A stretch of 28,917 nucleotides of DNA from an uncultured Bacillaceae bacterium (GCA_937967685.1 CALBTX010000227.1:1-28917), one strand, 5' to 3'; shown: positions 1 through 8,340, counted from the stretch's first letter. Numbers and translations: made by a program. The notes: generated from the sequence alone by a model not told the origin.

Positions 1-63
1 ATCGCCTTTCTCGAAGAGGAGAACCGGGCCGATCGGATACGCCATTTGAACAACACTTACTAA
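1..63 (+). CDS. C-terminal end of an upstream gene (partial)
   Basis: Frame 1 is open from the window edge to a TAA at 61-63 and gives 20 residues ending in ENRADRIRHLNNTY. The composition is charged and helix-like, as expected of a protein tail, and a promoter-like sequence and the next gene follow directly. Only 20 codons are visible, so the frame could be open by chance. No family can be assigned. Confidence 0.4.
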   Translation: MAFLEEENRADRIRHLNNTY

Positions 64-85
64 AAGGATCCATTTATGATATGAT
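57..85 (+). promoter_or_regulatory. Candidate sigma-A promoter for the GT8 gene
   Basis: TTACTA (57-62) and TATGAT (80-85) are separated by 17 bp, which fits a housekeeping promoter. It lies about 50 bp before the GT8 start. B. subtilis gspA is a general-stress gene, but no convincing sigma-B pair (GTTT / GGGTAT at the right spacing) is seen here. Confidence 0.45.
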
Positions 86-92
86 CGTTCTA

Positions 93-114
93 ATAACAGA
101 TCGATAACAGATCG
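93..114 (+). repeat. Perfect 11-bp tandem duplication
   Basis: ATAACAGATCG occurs twice without a gap, between the candidate promoter and the ribosome site of the GT8 gene. It would lie in the 5' untranslated leader. It may be a slippage duplication or a tandem protein site. Confidence 0.7.
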
Positions 115-135
115 CGGTATGGAGAAGTAGGATTT

Positions 136-942
136 ATGAATATCCTTGTCACCTTGAATTCAAACTACATGAAAGCGCTCAAAGTGATGCTCAAATCGAT
201 GTTTATCAATAATTCGAAGGAAACATTCTCGATCTATGTCATGCATTCGAGCATCAAAGAGGACGAGCTGGCAGAGCTTCAACATTATGTCAGTCAACAT
301 GGACATGAACTTCGAGTGATTGCCATTCAGGAGGATATGTTTCAAAATGCTCCTGTTGTCAAACATTACACAAGAGAAATGTATTATAGACTGCTGGCTT
401 TTCAATTTTTACCTAAAGCTGTAGAAAAAATATTGTACCTTGATCCGGATATGCTTGTCATCAATGAAATTAGAACGCTGTACGACATAGATATTTCGGA
501 ATATTTGTATGCCGCTGCGTATCATGACATGGTCTCCGTCAAAGAAATCAATAAGCTCAGGTTGCGGCCTTATGATATTGACGCATACTATAATACCGGC
601 GTGCTCTTAATGAACCTGCGTTTACAAAGACAAAAAGTGAATCCGAAAGACATTTATGATTTTGTTGAAAAAAACAAGAAAAAGCTGATTTTGCCTGATC
701 AAGATATCATCAATGCGCTGTATTCCAAAGAAATCAAACAAATTGACGAAACGTTATATAATTACGATGCCCGCTATTACCGCTATTACAAAGTGATCAG
801 CAACGGGAAAGTGGATATGGACTATGTCATCAACAAGACGTCCATTATTCATTTTTGCGGCAAGAAGAAGCCATGGCATAAAAATTACTCCGGACATTTC
901 CATGCCCTGTACAAACATTATGAAAAACTGGCTTTAAAATAA
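136..942 (+). CDS. gspA: Glycosyltransferase family 8 protein, GspA-like
   Basis: This 268-aa protein has the layout of GT8 retaining glycosyltransferases, which move a sugar from a nucleotide-sugar donor to an acceptor. The N-terminus MNILVTLNSNY is the first beta strand of the GT-A fold. The metal-binding DxD motif is DPD at residues 103-105, YNTGVLLMN follows at about 152-160, LPDQDIIN at about 187-193, and the C-terminal IIHFCGKKKPW motif at about 237-247 completes the set. There is no signal peptide or membrane segment, so it is probably cytoplasmic. The start follows a GGAGAAGTAGGA ribosome site. In B. subtilis the closest match by type is gspA, a stress-induced protein of unclear acceptor; that gene name is by analogy and the acceptor here is unknown. 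Confidence 0.85.
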   Translation: MNILVTLNSNYMKALKVMLKSMFINNSKETFSIYVMHSSIKEDELAELQHYVSQHGHELRVIAIQEDMFQNAPVVKHYTREMYYRLLAFQFLPKAVEKILYLDPDMLVINEIRTLYDIDISEYLYAAAYHDMVSVKEINKLRLRPYDIDAYYNTGVLLMNLRLQRQKVNPKDIYDFVEKNKKKLILPDQDIINALYSKEIKQIDETLYNYDARYYRYYKVISNGKVDMDYVINKTSIIHFCGKKKPWHKNYSGHFHALYKHYEKLALK

Positions 943-1004
943 TCCTTCAGAAGAGCGCAAGACGGTGTCCGGAATCCGGCTCTCATGGCAAAGGAAGGTA
1001 ACCG

Positions 1005-2192
1005 ATGACAGAAGAACTGACAGAAGAACCTATCACAAGATTAAATATAAACGGCAAGGAACTGATCTTAATTGGGACGGCTCACGTCTCTAAAAAAAGC
1101 GCGGAACTCGTCCGGAAAGTGATCGATACCGAAAAGCCAGATTCCGTTTGCGTTGAACTGGATGAACAAAGATATCAGGCGATCATGGAGGGGAACCGCT
1201 GGAAGGACATGGACATTTTTAAGGTGATCAAAGAAAAAAAGGCGACGTTGCTCTTAATGAATTTGGCCATATCTTCCTTCCAGAAACGAATCGCTCATCA
1301 ATTCGGTATCCAGCCCGGTCAGGAAATGATTCAAGCCATCGAATCGGCCAATGAAAGGGGAGCACATCTCGTCTTGGCCGACCGAAATATCCAAACAACG
1401 TTTAGCCGCATCTGGCGCGGCATCGGTTTGCGCGGCAAAGCGATGCTGTTGACACAAATTTTGGCCAGCATCTTCACCAAAGAAAACATCACGGAAGAAG
1501 AACTGGAAAAGATGAAGTCTCAAGATACGATCAATGCCATGCTCGCTGAATTCACCGCACACTTTCCGGAATTAAAGAAGCCGCTCATTGATGAACGGGA
1601 CCAGTATTTGGCCCAAAAAATAAAAGAAGCTCCGGGAGATAAAGTCGTGGCTGTTTTGGGCGCCGCCCACCTGCCGGGTGTACAAAAGGAAATCGGCAAG
1701 GATCATCAATTGGAGCAGTTAACCCGACTACCGGCAAAGTCGAAGCTGCCGCGGATTGTTGCTTGGAGCATCCCTATCCTTATTCTGGCACTCATCGCTT
1801 ACACTTTTTATGTGAATCCGGCAGCAGGTGTCCAACAATCATTGAGCTGGATCCTGTGGAACGGTTCTTTTGCAGCGCTCGGCACGGCACTGGCCTTAGG
1901 CCACCCTTTGGCCGTTTTTACCGCTTTTGTCATGGCTCCCGTGACCTCTCTGAATCCGCTGATGGCCGCCGGATGGTTTGCCGGTATTGTTCAAGCGTTC
2001 ATCCACAGACCAAGCGTGCGCGATTTTGAAAATCTTGCCGAAGACGTATTCAGCGTGAAAGGGTTTTGGAGAAACAAGGTCACCCGAATTTTACTGGTTG
2101 TTGTTTTGGCCAATTTAGGCAGCACGCTAGGTACGGTGGTTGCTGGAGCCGATGTCGTCCGTTTGTTTTTTGAAAACGTGTCACGGAAATGA
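1005..2192 (+). CDS. TraB/PrgY-family membrane protein
   Basis: This 395-aa protein carries the TraB/GumN family signatures: GTAHVSKKSAELV near residue 24, PDSVCVELDEQRY near 45, and AVLGAAHLPGV near 212. These are the conserved GxxH / E / GxxHxxG positions thought to form a metal-dependent catalytic site. The last third (from about residue 248) is hydrophobic with several membrane spans, as in PrgY, the enterococcal protein that lowers pheromone activity. The start follows AAAGGAAGG with good spacing. A strong terminator lies about 50 bp after the stop, so it is probably the last gene of its unit. The biochemical activity of the family outside enterococci is largely undefined; peptide degradation or inhibition is an inference. 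Confidence 0.85.
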   Translation: MTEELTEEPITRLNINGKELILIGTAHVSKKSAELVRKVIDTEKPDSVCVELDEQRYQAIMEGNRWKDMDIFKVIKEKKATLLLMNLAISSFQKRIAHQFGIQPGQEMIQAIESANERGAHLVLADRNIQTTFSRIWRGIGLRGKAMLLTQILASIFTKENITEEELEKMKSQDTINAMLAEFTAHFPELKKPLIDERDQYLAQKIKEAPGDKVVAVLGAAHLPGVQKEIGKDHQLEQLTRLPAKSKLPRIVAWSIPILILALIAYTFYVNPAAGVQQSLSWILWNGSFAALGTALALGHPLAVFTAFVMAPVTSLNPLMAAGWFAGIVQAFIHRPSVRDFENLAEDVFSVKGFWRNKVTRILLVVVLANLGSTLGTVVAGADVVRLFFENVSRK

Positions 2193-2244
2193 ACCGGGTA
2201 TGACGATCACGTTATCTGCAGCGCTGTTCAAGTTTGATTGGCAC

Positions 2245-2280
2245 GCCCTTCTTCATAGTGAGAAGGGCATATTTATTTTT
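2245..2280 (+). terminator. Rho-independent terminator after the TraB-family gene
   Basis: GCCCTTCT (2245-2252) pairs with AGAAGGGC (2261-2268) across an 8-nt loop and is followed by an AT-rich run ending in five T residues. It separates the TraB-family gene from the carbamoylase gene. Confidence 0.85.
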
Positions 2281-2289
2281 CGAAAATTA

Positions 2290-2318
2290 TTTAATAAATA
2301 ATGATTTTGTAATATAAT
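2290..2318 (+). promoter_or_regulatory. Candidate promoter of the carbamoylase/MFS/cyclase group
   Basis: A perfect TATAAT (2313-2318) is preceded at 17 bp by a weak TTTAAT (2290-2295) in a very AT-rich stretch directly after the terminator. The first gene starts about 35 bp downstream. The -10 is strong and the -35 weak, which would suit activator dependence, though this is inference. Confidence 0.5.
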
Positions 2319-2352
2319 GAACTTAAAATCAATTTAAGGGAAGGTGAGCATC

Positions 2353-3585
2353 TTGATTGAAAAGAAACTACTCATTAACGGTCAAAGGCTGAAGGATGAA
2401 CTGGAGAAGTTTGCCAATTTCGGCCGTACGGAAAATAACGGCGTGACACGTTTGGCACTGTCCGAAGAAGATCGCTTGGCCAGGAATTACTTTCGTTCTT
2501 GCTGTGAAGAACTGGGCTTGTCTGTCAAAGTCGATGACATGGGCTGTATGTATGCCACGCTTGAAGGTGCAGAAAACAAACCCCCCATTGTCATCGGTTC
2601 CCATCTCGATTCGGTCAAAAAAGGGGGCCGCTTTGATGGTGTCCTCGGCGTTTTGGCCGGATTGGAAATTGTCAGAACGTTGGTTGAAAATCAGGTGAAA
2701 CCGGACATTCCGATCACCGTTGCCAATATTACCAATGAAGAAGGCGCTCGATTTGAACCTTCCATGATGGCCTCGGGCGTGCTCTCTGGAAAATTTGACA
2801 AGGCAAAAATGTTACAAAGTACGGATAGTGACGGGATCACCTTTGAACAGGCTTTGCAAGCGAGCGGATATGCAGGAGATGAAGCAAACCGGCTGACAGA
2901 AGCGACAGCGTTCCTGGAATTACATATTGAACAGGGCCCCATTCTGGAAAAGGAAGGTTTGGCTGTCGGTGTTGTTGAATGTGTCGTGGGCATGTGCTGT
3001 TACGAGATTGAAGTCAGTGGTGAATCGGATCATGCCGGCACGACGCCGATGCAAATGCGCAAAGATGCCCTGTTTGCCGCAAACAACTTGATGACGGAAC
3101 TTCGCAGCAAGCTCGGTTCATTGGATGATGACCTGGTGTTTACGATGGGACGTATCAATGCTTATCCGAATATTCATACGGTGATTCCCAACAAGGTTGT
3201 GTTTACGGTTGAAGCCCGGCATAAAGACCCGCAAATCATTCGTACGGTTGAGGAAATCATTCAGGGACTTCCGCAATTGGACATCAATGAAGGCTGTCGA
3301 GTGGAAACGACGAAGCTGTGGGGGCGGGATACGGTTTGGTTTGATGAGGAACTTTGCCAACAGTTGGATCAATCAGCACAGTCGTTAGGGTATGCCTATA
3401 AACGAATGGTGAGCGGCGCCGGACATGACGCCCAATTCATTGCGAGTCTGGCTCCAGCGGCGATGGTGTTTGTACCGAGTGTCAATGGAAAAAGTCACTG
3501 TGAGGAAGAACTCACACCTTACGAAGATTGCGAAAAGGGCGTGAATGTTTTGTTGGACACCGTTCTGGCCCTGCAGTCTAAATAG
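2353..3585 (+). CDS. M20-family N-carbamoyl-L-amino-acid hydrolase / allantoate amidohydrolase-like
   Basis: This 410-aa zinc hydrolase belongs to the hydantoinase/carbamoylase branch of the M20 peptidases, which remove a carbamoyl group from N-carbamoyl amino acids, ureidopropionate, allantoate or similar ureides. Visible metal and substrate motifs are GSHLDSVKKGGRFDG (His and Asp ligands), NEEGARFEPSMMASG (catalytic and ligand Glu), LELHIEQGP (His ligand), SDHAGTTPMQMRKDAL (dimerisation-domain substrate loop) and SGAGHDAQ near the end (final His). Length is typical. I prefer the TTG at 2353, because GGGAAGGTGA precedes it by about 5 nt; the in-frame GTG at 2344 overlaps that ribosome site. 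The following MFS and cyclase genes suggest joint uptake and breakdown of one compound. The exact substrate cannot be read from the sequence. Confidence 0.88.
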   Translation: MIEKKLLINGQRLKDELEKFANFGRTENNGVTRLALSEEDRLARNYFRSCCEELGLSVKVDDMGCMYATLEGAENKPPIVIGSHLDSVKKGGRFDGVLGVLAGLEIVRTLVENQVKPDIPITVANITNEEGARFEPSMMASGVLSGKFDKAKMLQSTDSDGITFEQALQASGYAGDEANRLTEATAFLELHIEQGPILEKEGLAVGVVECVVGMCCYEIEVSGESDHAGTTPMQMRKDALFAANNLMTELRSKLGSLDDDLVFTMGRINAYPNIHTVIPNKVVFTVEARHKDPQIIRTVEEIIQGLPQLDINEGCRVETTKLWGRDTVWFDEELCQQLDQSAQSLGYAYKRMVSGAGHDAQFIASLAPAAMVFVPSVNGKSHCEEELTPYEDCEKGVNVLLDTVLALQSK

Positions 3586-3629
3586 GCTGATATGGCACAG
3601 CCCCGTTGTCGGTGATGTGCCCAATTTGA

Positions 3630-3652
3630 ATGATTGTTTTTGTGGCAATCAT
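3630..3652. other. Small inverted repeat before the MFS gene
   Basis: ATGATTG (3630-3636) and CAATCAT (3646-3652) form perfect 7-bp arms around a 9-nt T-rich loop, just before the ribosome site. It may be an operator or a weak mRNA hairpin. It also explains why an upstream ATG at 3630 is not a good start for the MFS gene. Confidence 0.35.
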
Positions 3653-3671
3653 GGAATTGAGGAGGCTGGAA

Positions 3672-4985
3672 ATGAAGCCAGAATATCAATCATCTATACC
3701 ACCTGATGGCAACAGATCTTGGCTGCTTCCCAAAGCGCATCCGATATCTTGGTGGATGCTGCTCATTACAACGCTTGCCATATTATTAACCTCGATTGAC
3801 CGACAAATATTACCCACTGTTTTGCCGGCGATCATGGAAGAGTTCAACCTGAGTGAAGTGCAGGCCGGTTGGCTGAACTCGTTAAGCTTTATCGGCACAT
3901 TTATCGGGGCGATGCTTTTTGGTATTATCGCCGATATGGTAGGTGCCGGTTATCGCCGCGGCTGGGCCTGGATCGTGGCCATTGGCGTGGCTGGTGTGGC
4001 GGGAGTGGCCACATTTTTTACCAGAACGATTTTTGATCTTCAGTTTTGGCGTGTCATTATGGGGATCGGCACGGGCGGCTCGGAACCTGTCAATGTCGCC
4101 ATCATTGGGGAGTGGTGGCAGAAGGAAAACAGAGGGTTCGCCGTCGGGGTTCACCATACCGGTTTTCCATTTGGACAATTTCTCGGCCCGGCTTTAATGG
4201 CAGCCATCTTAGCTGTCGCTTCTTGGCGGGAAACGTTTTTATGGATTGTCCTGCTGGCCATTCCCATCATGATCCTTCAAGCTGTAGTCGGCAGTAAAAA
4301 GAATCAGGAAACCGTCTACAGTTGGATCAAAGAAAAAGGAATGACCGTTCCCGTAGACGAAGAGGATCAGGTGCCTCAAACGAAAAATCCCCTGCAGATT
4401 ATTAAAAATGCGTTTGCCGACAGAAATACAGCTTTGTCTATCAGTATGATTTTCCTTTTCCTATGGGCTGAACTCGGCGTGGTGACTTTCATGACCTTAC
4501 ATTTAACCGATCGCGTCGGTCTGCCGTTGGCGCAAGCGGCGATCATTTCCGGAGCTTCAGGTATCACCGGATGGATTGGCCAATATTTCTGGGGATCTTT
4601 TTCGGACCGCATCGGCCGCAAACGCGCTTTAAGCATCATTGGCGTTGGTTGGGTCATATCTGTTTTAGCATGTATGTTTATTGATTCGGCCACGAGTGCA
4701 TGGGTCATTTTACTTTTCTGGGGATTGTTTCGCAATTCGCCATTTCCTGTGGCCTACGCTCTGTTACTTGACTCTGTTCCCAAAGCCGCGGCTTCAAGCA
4801 TGGGTTTCATGATCGGTATTGCTTTTGGCTTGTCGGGATTTTTGGTGGCTCCCGTAGCTGGCTACTTTATCCAAACATGGGGCTGGACAGCTGATTATAT
4901 TATGCTTGCGGCAGCTGTTGTTTTAGCCTTTATTCCCATGTCCATGTTGAAAGAAACCGTTGAAACTGATGCTGTTCTCAAATGA
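3672..4985 (+). CDS. Major facilitator superfamily transporter (ACS / aromatic-acid type)
   Basis: This is a 437-aa polytopic carrier with about 12 hydrophobic spans and a central charged loop near residues 205-245. SIDRQILPTVLPAIMEEF in span 1 and the loop after span 2 (GIIADMVGAGYRRG, a variant of the MFS GxxxD(R/K)xGRR motif), with a second copy SDRIGRKRA after span 8, are diagnostic. The pattern resembles organic-anion symporters of the ACS/aromatic-acid type. An upstream in-frame ATG exists at 3630, but ATG 3672 follows GAGGAGG at about 6 nt and is preferred. It sits between the carbamoylase and the cyclase genes in one direction and probably imports their substrate. A 20-bp near-duplicate spans its stop codon. 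Confidence 0.88.
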   Translation: MKPEYQSSIPPDGNRSWLLPKAHPISWWMLLITTLAILLTSIDRQILPTVLPAIMEEFNLSEVQAGWLNSLSFIGTFIGAMLFGIIADMVGAGYRRGWAWIVAIGVAGVAGVATFFTRTIFDLQFWRVIMGIGTGGSEPVNVAIIGEWWQKENRGFAVGVHHTGFPFGQFLGPALMAAILAVASWRETFLWIVLLAIPIMILQAVVGSKKNQETVYSWIKEKGMTVPVDEEDQVPQTKNPLQIIKNAFADRNTALSISMIFLFLWAELGVVTFMTLHLTDRVGLPLAQAAIISGASGITGWIGQYFWGSFSDRIGRKRALSIIGVGWVISVLACMFIDSATSAWVILLFWGLFRNSPFPVAYALLLDSVPKAAASSMGFMIGIAFGLSGFLVAPVAGYFIQTWGWTADYIMLAAAVVLAFIPMSMLKETVETDAVLK

Positions 4986-5007
4986 AAGATGCTGCTCTTA
5001 AATGAAA
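4968..5007 (+). repeat. Imperfect 20-bp tandem duplication across the MFS stop codon
   Basis: Two adjacent 20-bp units beginning GATGCTG and ending AAATGAAA match at 18 of 20 positions. The first contains the last codons and stop of the MFS gene; the second is a noncoding echo carrying the same former stop context (AAATGA). Confidence 0.75.
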
Positions 5008-5016
5008 GAGTCATAC

Positions 5017-5038
5017 GAGGGGCACATTCGTGCTCCTC
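5017..5038 (+). terminator. Stem-loop after the MFS gene, possible weak terminator
   Basis: GAGGGGCAC (5017-5025) pairs with GTGCTCCTC (5030-5038) with one G-T wobble around an ATTC loop. The tail (TGTTTGG) is poor in T, so read-through into the cyclase gene or an mRNA-stability role is possible. Confidence 0.5.
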
Positions 5039-5122
5039 TGTTTGGAGATATTCATTTTGTTAAAGCATATATGTGAAATCATGTTCAACTGAAACTGAGA
5101 TGAACGACAGAGGGGGATTTTT

Positions 5123-5839
5123 ATGGACAAAAGGGTGACTGAATTACAACATGTGCTGAAAAAAATGGAAATGGTGGATTTGAGCCATACACTTGAGCCG
5201 AACATTCCTTCTTGGCCGACACACGCCAAATTTTTTCATAATCTTGTGGCGTCCTATGAATTTGGGGATGAAGCTTGCCATTATCAGCTGGTGATGAGCG
5301 AACATTCGGGGACTCATGTCGACTCCCCGTTGCATTTCATTAGTGCGGGAAAGGCGCATTATGGGATAGAGCAGATTCCTTTATCCACTTTTTCGGGTCG
5401 CGCCGCCACCATTTCAGCGACAGACGTGGGGAAGAAGGGATTGTTGCGGGTCAGCCATGTTCAGGATTGGGAAGCCGAAAATGGAAACATTGAAGAAGAC
5501 GACATCGTGCTCATCCATTTCGGATGGGACCGCTTCTGGAATACGCGACCGCACGCTAATGATTTTTTAACCGATTGGCCCGGATTGTCGCTAGAAGCGG
5601 CGGAATATTTCGTGCAAAAGAAAGTGAAGATGGTGGGAACAGATGTGCTTGCTCTGGACGTCTATGGGACGACAGAACATCCCGCTCATCATACGTTATT
5701 AGGAAACGAAATATTAATCATGGAGAACTTAAATCATCTGGACCGGTTGCCTCCCTTTTCCTATTTTATGGGATTTCCCCTGAAAATTAAAAACGGGTCT
5801 GGGTCACCTATTCGAGCTGTGGCTTACATTCCAAAATAG
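5123..5839 (+). CDS. Cyclase-family metal hydrolase (kynurenine formamidase-like)
   Basis: This 238-aa protein matches the putative-cyclase fold (PF04199 type), which includes bacterial kynurenine formamidase and isatin hydrolase; these bind Mn or Zn. DLSHTLEPNIPSWP at about residues 17-30 and the signature SEHSGTHVDSPLHF at about 61-74 (the HxGTHxDxPxHF metal site) are intact. A later TDVLALDVYG followed by AHHTLL supplies further conserved active-site residues. A GAGGGGG ribosome site precedes the ATG. It follows the carbamoylase and MFS genes and is followed after 11 nt by an unknown gene. Hydrolysis of a formamide or cyclic amide in the same pathway is a reasonable guess; true kynurenine formamidase is less likely because no other kynurenine genes are present. 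Confidence 0.85.
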   Translation: MDKRVTELQHVLKKMEMVDLSHTLEPNIPSWPTHAKFFHNLVASYEFGDEACHYQLVMSEHSGTHVDSPLHFISAGKAHYGIEQIPLSTFSGRAATISATDVGKKGLLRVSHVQDWEAENGNIEEDDIVLIHFGWDRFWNTRPHANDFLTDWPGLSLEAAEYFVQKKVKMVGTDVLALDVYGTTEHPAHHTLLGNEILIMENLNHLDRLPPFSYFMGFPLKIKNGSGSPIRAVAYIPK

Positions 5840-5850
5840 GAGAGCGCTCC

Positions 5851-7323
5851 ATGACCGAACACATCCATCGCTTGCGTTGGGCACATATCGACCCGCTTCA
5901 AAAGGACTTATCGGCACAATCATTGATCCATTTTGCCGTATTCCCGTGGGAAAAGGGTTGTGTATTATATCGGTTGGCTGCGGGAGAGCAGCGCATTGAA
6001 GACAACAAACCAAGGCACGTGCATTTCAGAAAAAAGGCTGATGAGGCATTACCTAGCGATGTTTTTCTTTTACGGCAAGAAGTCGATCGGATAAAGGACA
6101 ATCCGGATGTTTTGTTCACTGCCCATTCATTCGCAGAGCAGAAACATCATCGTTTCCATCTGCCCTCATCGTATCTCGATGCCGATTCTGTTCTGTTCAG
6201 TCAACGATTGGAACGAGAATTTGCTGATGACGAAAGGGATGAAGTATCATGCTCTCATGTTCTTTCTGAAATCGACCGCCTAGCCAAAGCTTTTCAGGAA
6301 AAGCGTACAGATGCGCTTTTACACATCATGGAGAAATATGGTCGGGTTTTGACCCGATGGGAAAAAATATTACCCGCGCCTTTAAGCGGTCGCTACAGGC
6401 TGGATTTGGCGGCGAGCGGGAAAAACATCGGCTCGGATGACATAAAGACGTTCATCATCTATCTTTTTGGAGGATTGTTAAGCCATCTTCGAGAAGACTT
6501 AAAGGTTTTGGGTTATGGGTTAAAATATTTTTCATTTCAGGAAGAAAATCTTCAACTCTCTTTAAGCGAAAAACGAGCAGCAATCACGGTTGATTGGGCG
6601 AAAAAAGCCTCCAATGCCATTTTAACCAAAGTGAGGGAGGTAGGGTTTGGTCAAGCGTTCTCTTTAACGGATGCTTTTCAAACATTTGTTCAACGATATC
6701 CGCATATGGCCAAGACACATGGTTTGGGCGGGACTTTAACGGACTTGTTTACCACGCTTTATTCGAGTTGTATGATCGGGATGGTCAAGGAGGGGATTGT
6801 CAATCGGAAATGGCAAGCATCCCGCATTGTCAATGAATACGCTAAGCTCATTCGTCAACTCCCGATCTCGTTCAATGACAGCATATTGATCGGGACACCA
6901 ATGGAAACGTTATATTCTTTAACCGTGAATACGTTGGCCTGGTTAGAAATGAACAAAAAGTATGATCATGCGCATCAAATCAGTCATCTGTTTTTAGAAT
7001 GGATGGAATCACGTTTTGAACACGATCAGCATGTTAAATTCAATAAACGGGATGACAATGTGCTCTTAGCGATCAGTTTGTATAAATATATGCAGAAAAC
7101 CAAAAAAGAAAAGGTTGGCAATTATCCCCGAACAGGCGCCATCGCTAAAAAAACGAGAGTCCCCTACCGGTTAATGAGCCGCGTTTACCGACCGCGTTTT
7201 CAAATAACAGAGATGAAAGGTTTTTTTGATTTTGTATCCCGGGGTTACAGTCATCAAGTCATGCTGTCTTCGATTGCTTTTTCAATCGTTTTTATCCTCT
7301 TTCTGATTTTTGTAGTGAATTAG
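5851..7323 (+). CDS. Unrecognised 490-aa protein with a C-terminal membrane anchor
   Basis: I do not recognise this family. The gene starts 11 nt after the cyclase stop, behind a TAGGAGAG ribosome site, so it is probably cotranscribed. The protein has no signal peptide. It is largely soluble, helix-rich and rich in charged and aromatic residues, and ends with a basic region (about 430-460) and a single hydrophobic segment at about 469-489, leaving almost nothing after it. This is the layout of a tail-anchored protein with its bulk in the cytoplasm. No nucleotide-binding, HTH or catalytic motif is evident. Its last 32 bp overlap the 3' end of the convergent LysR gene. The link to the cyclase may be only positional. 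Confidence 0.75.
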   Translation: MTEHIHRLRWAHIDPLQKDLSAQSLIHFAVFPWEKGCVLYRLAAGEQRIEDNKPRHVHFRKKADEALPSDVFLLRQEVDRIKDNPDVLFTAHSFAEQKHHRFHLPSSYLDADSVLFSQRLEREFADDERDEVSCSHVLSEIDRLAKAFQEKRTDALLHIMEKYGRVLTRWEKILPAPLSGRYRLDLAASGKNIGSDDIKTFIIYLFGGLLSHLREDLKVLGYGLKYFSFQEENLQLSLSEKRAAITVDWAKKASNAILTKVREVGFGQAFSLTDAFQTFVQRYPHMAKTHGLGGTLTDLFTTLYSSCMIGMVKEGIVNRKWQASRIVNEYAKLIRQLPISFNDSILIGTPMETLYSLTVNTLAWLEMNKKYDHAHQISHLFLEWMESRFEHDQHVKFNKRDDNVLLAISLYKYMQKTKKEKVGNYPRTGAIAKKTRVPYRLMSRVYRPRFQITEMKGFFDFVSRGYSHQVMLSSIAFSIVFILFLIFVVN

Positions 7324-8200
7324 TCACCTGGTACAGCGTATCAACAAAAACGTCCATCGCTTTGGTTTGAAAATGAGCGGCATGGCTGACCAAAGAAAAT
7401 TTGCGTTTAAAAGGGCCTTCGCTCACATTTAACGTTTTCATGATGCCCATGTCCAGCTCCTTGCGGATGACCCAACTGGAAAGGGAAGCAATGCCTAAAC
7501 CCGCTTCAACCGCTTCTTTGATAATTTGCGTGCTGCCAAATTCCATCATCGATTGGGGCGAGATGCCCAGTTTCTCAAAAATTCGCTCCGCGACCTCCCT
7601 TGTTCCGGAACCGACTTCCCTGATGATCCATGTTTCATTTTCTAAATCAGAGGGCTGTAACACTTCTTTGTCGGCCAGTGGGTGCGTTGCAGAAACGACA
7701 ATGACGACAGAATCGTCGGCAAAAGGCTGCACCTGTAAACGGGCGTGATGGACGTCCCCTTCAACAATTCCGATGTCCAGATGATGATTGGCCACTTCAT
7801 CAGCGATCGTTTGTGTATTGGCAATGGAAATGACCGGAACAATTTCGGGGTACGCTTCACGTAAACGGGCAATGACATGGGGGAGCACATACTCGCCAAA
7901 GGAATAACTCGCTCCAATCGTCAATTTGCCGCTCGGTTTTTGGAGCATGTCATCAATCAGGCGCTGCATCCGCGAATAAAGAGCCAAAATCTCCTTTGCC
8001 GTCCTGTAGACGACTTCACCCCCTTTAGTCAGGCGTACCATCTTGTTGTTGCGTTCGAGCAGTTTGATATTCAAATTTTGTTCAAGCGTTTTGATGTACT
8101 GGCTGACGGCCGGTTGGGTCATATGCAAGACGTGAGCGGCACGAGAAAAGCTGGCATGCTCAACCACGGTGACAAACACATGCAAATGTTGATCGATCAT
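7292..8200 (-). CDS. LysR-family transcriptional regulator (CysL/YeiE-like)
   Basis: This 302-aa regulator has an N-terminal winged HTH (FVTVVEHASFSRAAHVLHMTQPAVSQYIKTLE split over residues 6-37), the LysR recognition helix with the TQPAVSQ motif, and a C-terminal effector domain starting at LTIGASYSFGEYVLP. The ATG at 8200 follows AAGAGGTGG at 8 nt and is preferred; an in-frame GTG at 8212 overlaps that site. It is divergent from a YeiH-family transporter, the same pairing as yeiE/yeiH in enterobacteria and related to CysL-type regulators of sulfur metabolism. That context suggests it activates the transporter in response to a small anion or sulfur ligand. Its 3' end overlaps the convergent unknown gene. 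Confidence 0.9.
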   Translation of the reverse strand: MIDQHLHVFVTVVEHASFSRAAHVLHMTQPAVSQYIKTLEQNLNIKLLERNNKMVRLTKGGEVVYRTAKEILALYSRMQRLIDDMLQKPSGKLTIGASYSFGEYVLPHVIARLREAYPEIVPVISIANTQTIADEVANHHLDIGIVEGDVHHARLQVQPFADDSVVIVVSATHPLADKEVLQPSDLENETWIIREVGSGTREVAERIFEKLGISPQSMMEFGSTQIIKEAVEAGLGIASLSSWVIRKELDMGIMKTLNVSEGPFKRKFSLVSHAAHFQTKAMDVFVDTLYQVTNSLQKSERG

Positions 8201-8254
8201 GTTTGAGTCCACCTCTTAAATTTTGCTGGGCTATTTTTTGTCCTATATATCATA

Positions 8255-8295
8255 TTACTTATAATCAACATATTAATAAATTATTTTACTTATAA
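8255..8295. promoter_or_regulatory. Direct-repeat operator candidate for the LysR regulator
   Basis: TTACTTATAA occurs at 8255-8264 and again at 8286-8295, exactly 31 bp apart (three helical turns), in the 140-bp divergent region. The distal copy lies upstream and the proximal copy overlaps the -35 of the yeiH promoter. This is the usual two-site geometry of LysR activators. Confidence 0.5.
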
Positions 8296-8313
8296 ACGTT
8301 CTCACCATATGAT
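8286..8313 (+). promoter_or_regulatory. Candidate yeiH promoter
   Basis: TTACTT (8286-8291) and TATGAT (8308-8313) are spaced by 16 bp and point towards the transporter gene, about 28 bp away. The -35 is weak and is part of a direct repeat, in keeping with activation by the divergent LysR protein. Confidence 0.5.
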
Positions 8314-8340
8314 AAAGTCATCATCAGCATAAGAGATGGG

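Noticed and set aside
57..120. Sigma-B promoter for the gspA-like gene
   Set aside because: CGGTAT near 115-120 resembles a -10, but no GTTT-type -35 stands 12-15 bp before it, and the leader would be too short; the sigma-A pair at 57-85 is better.
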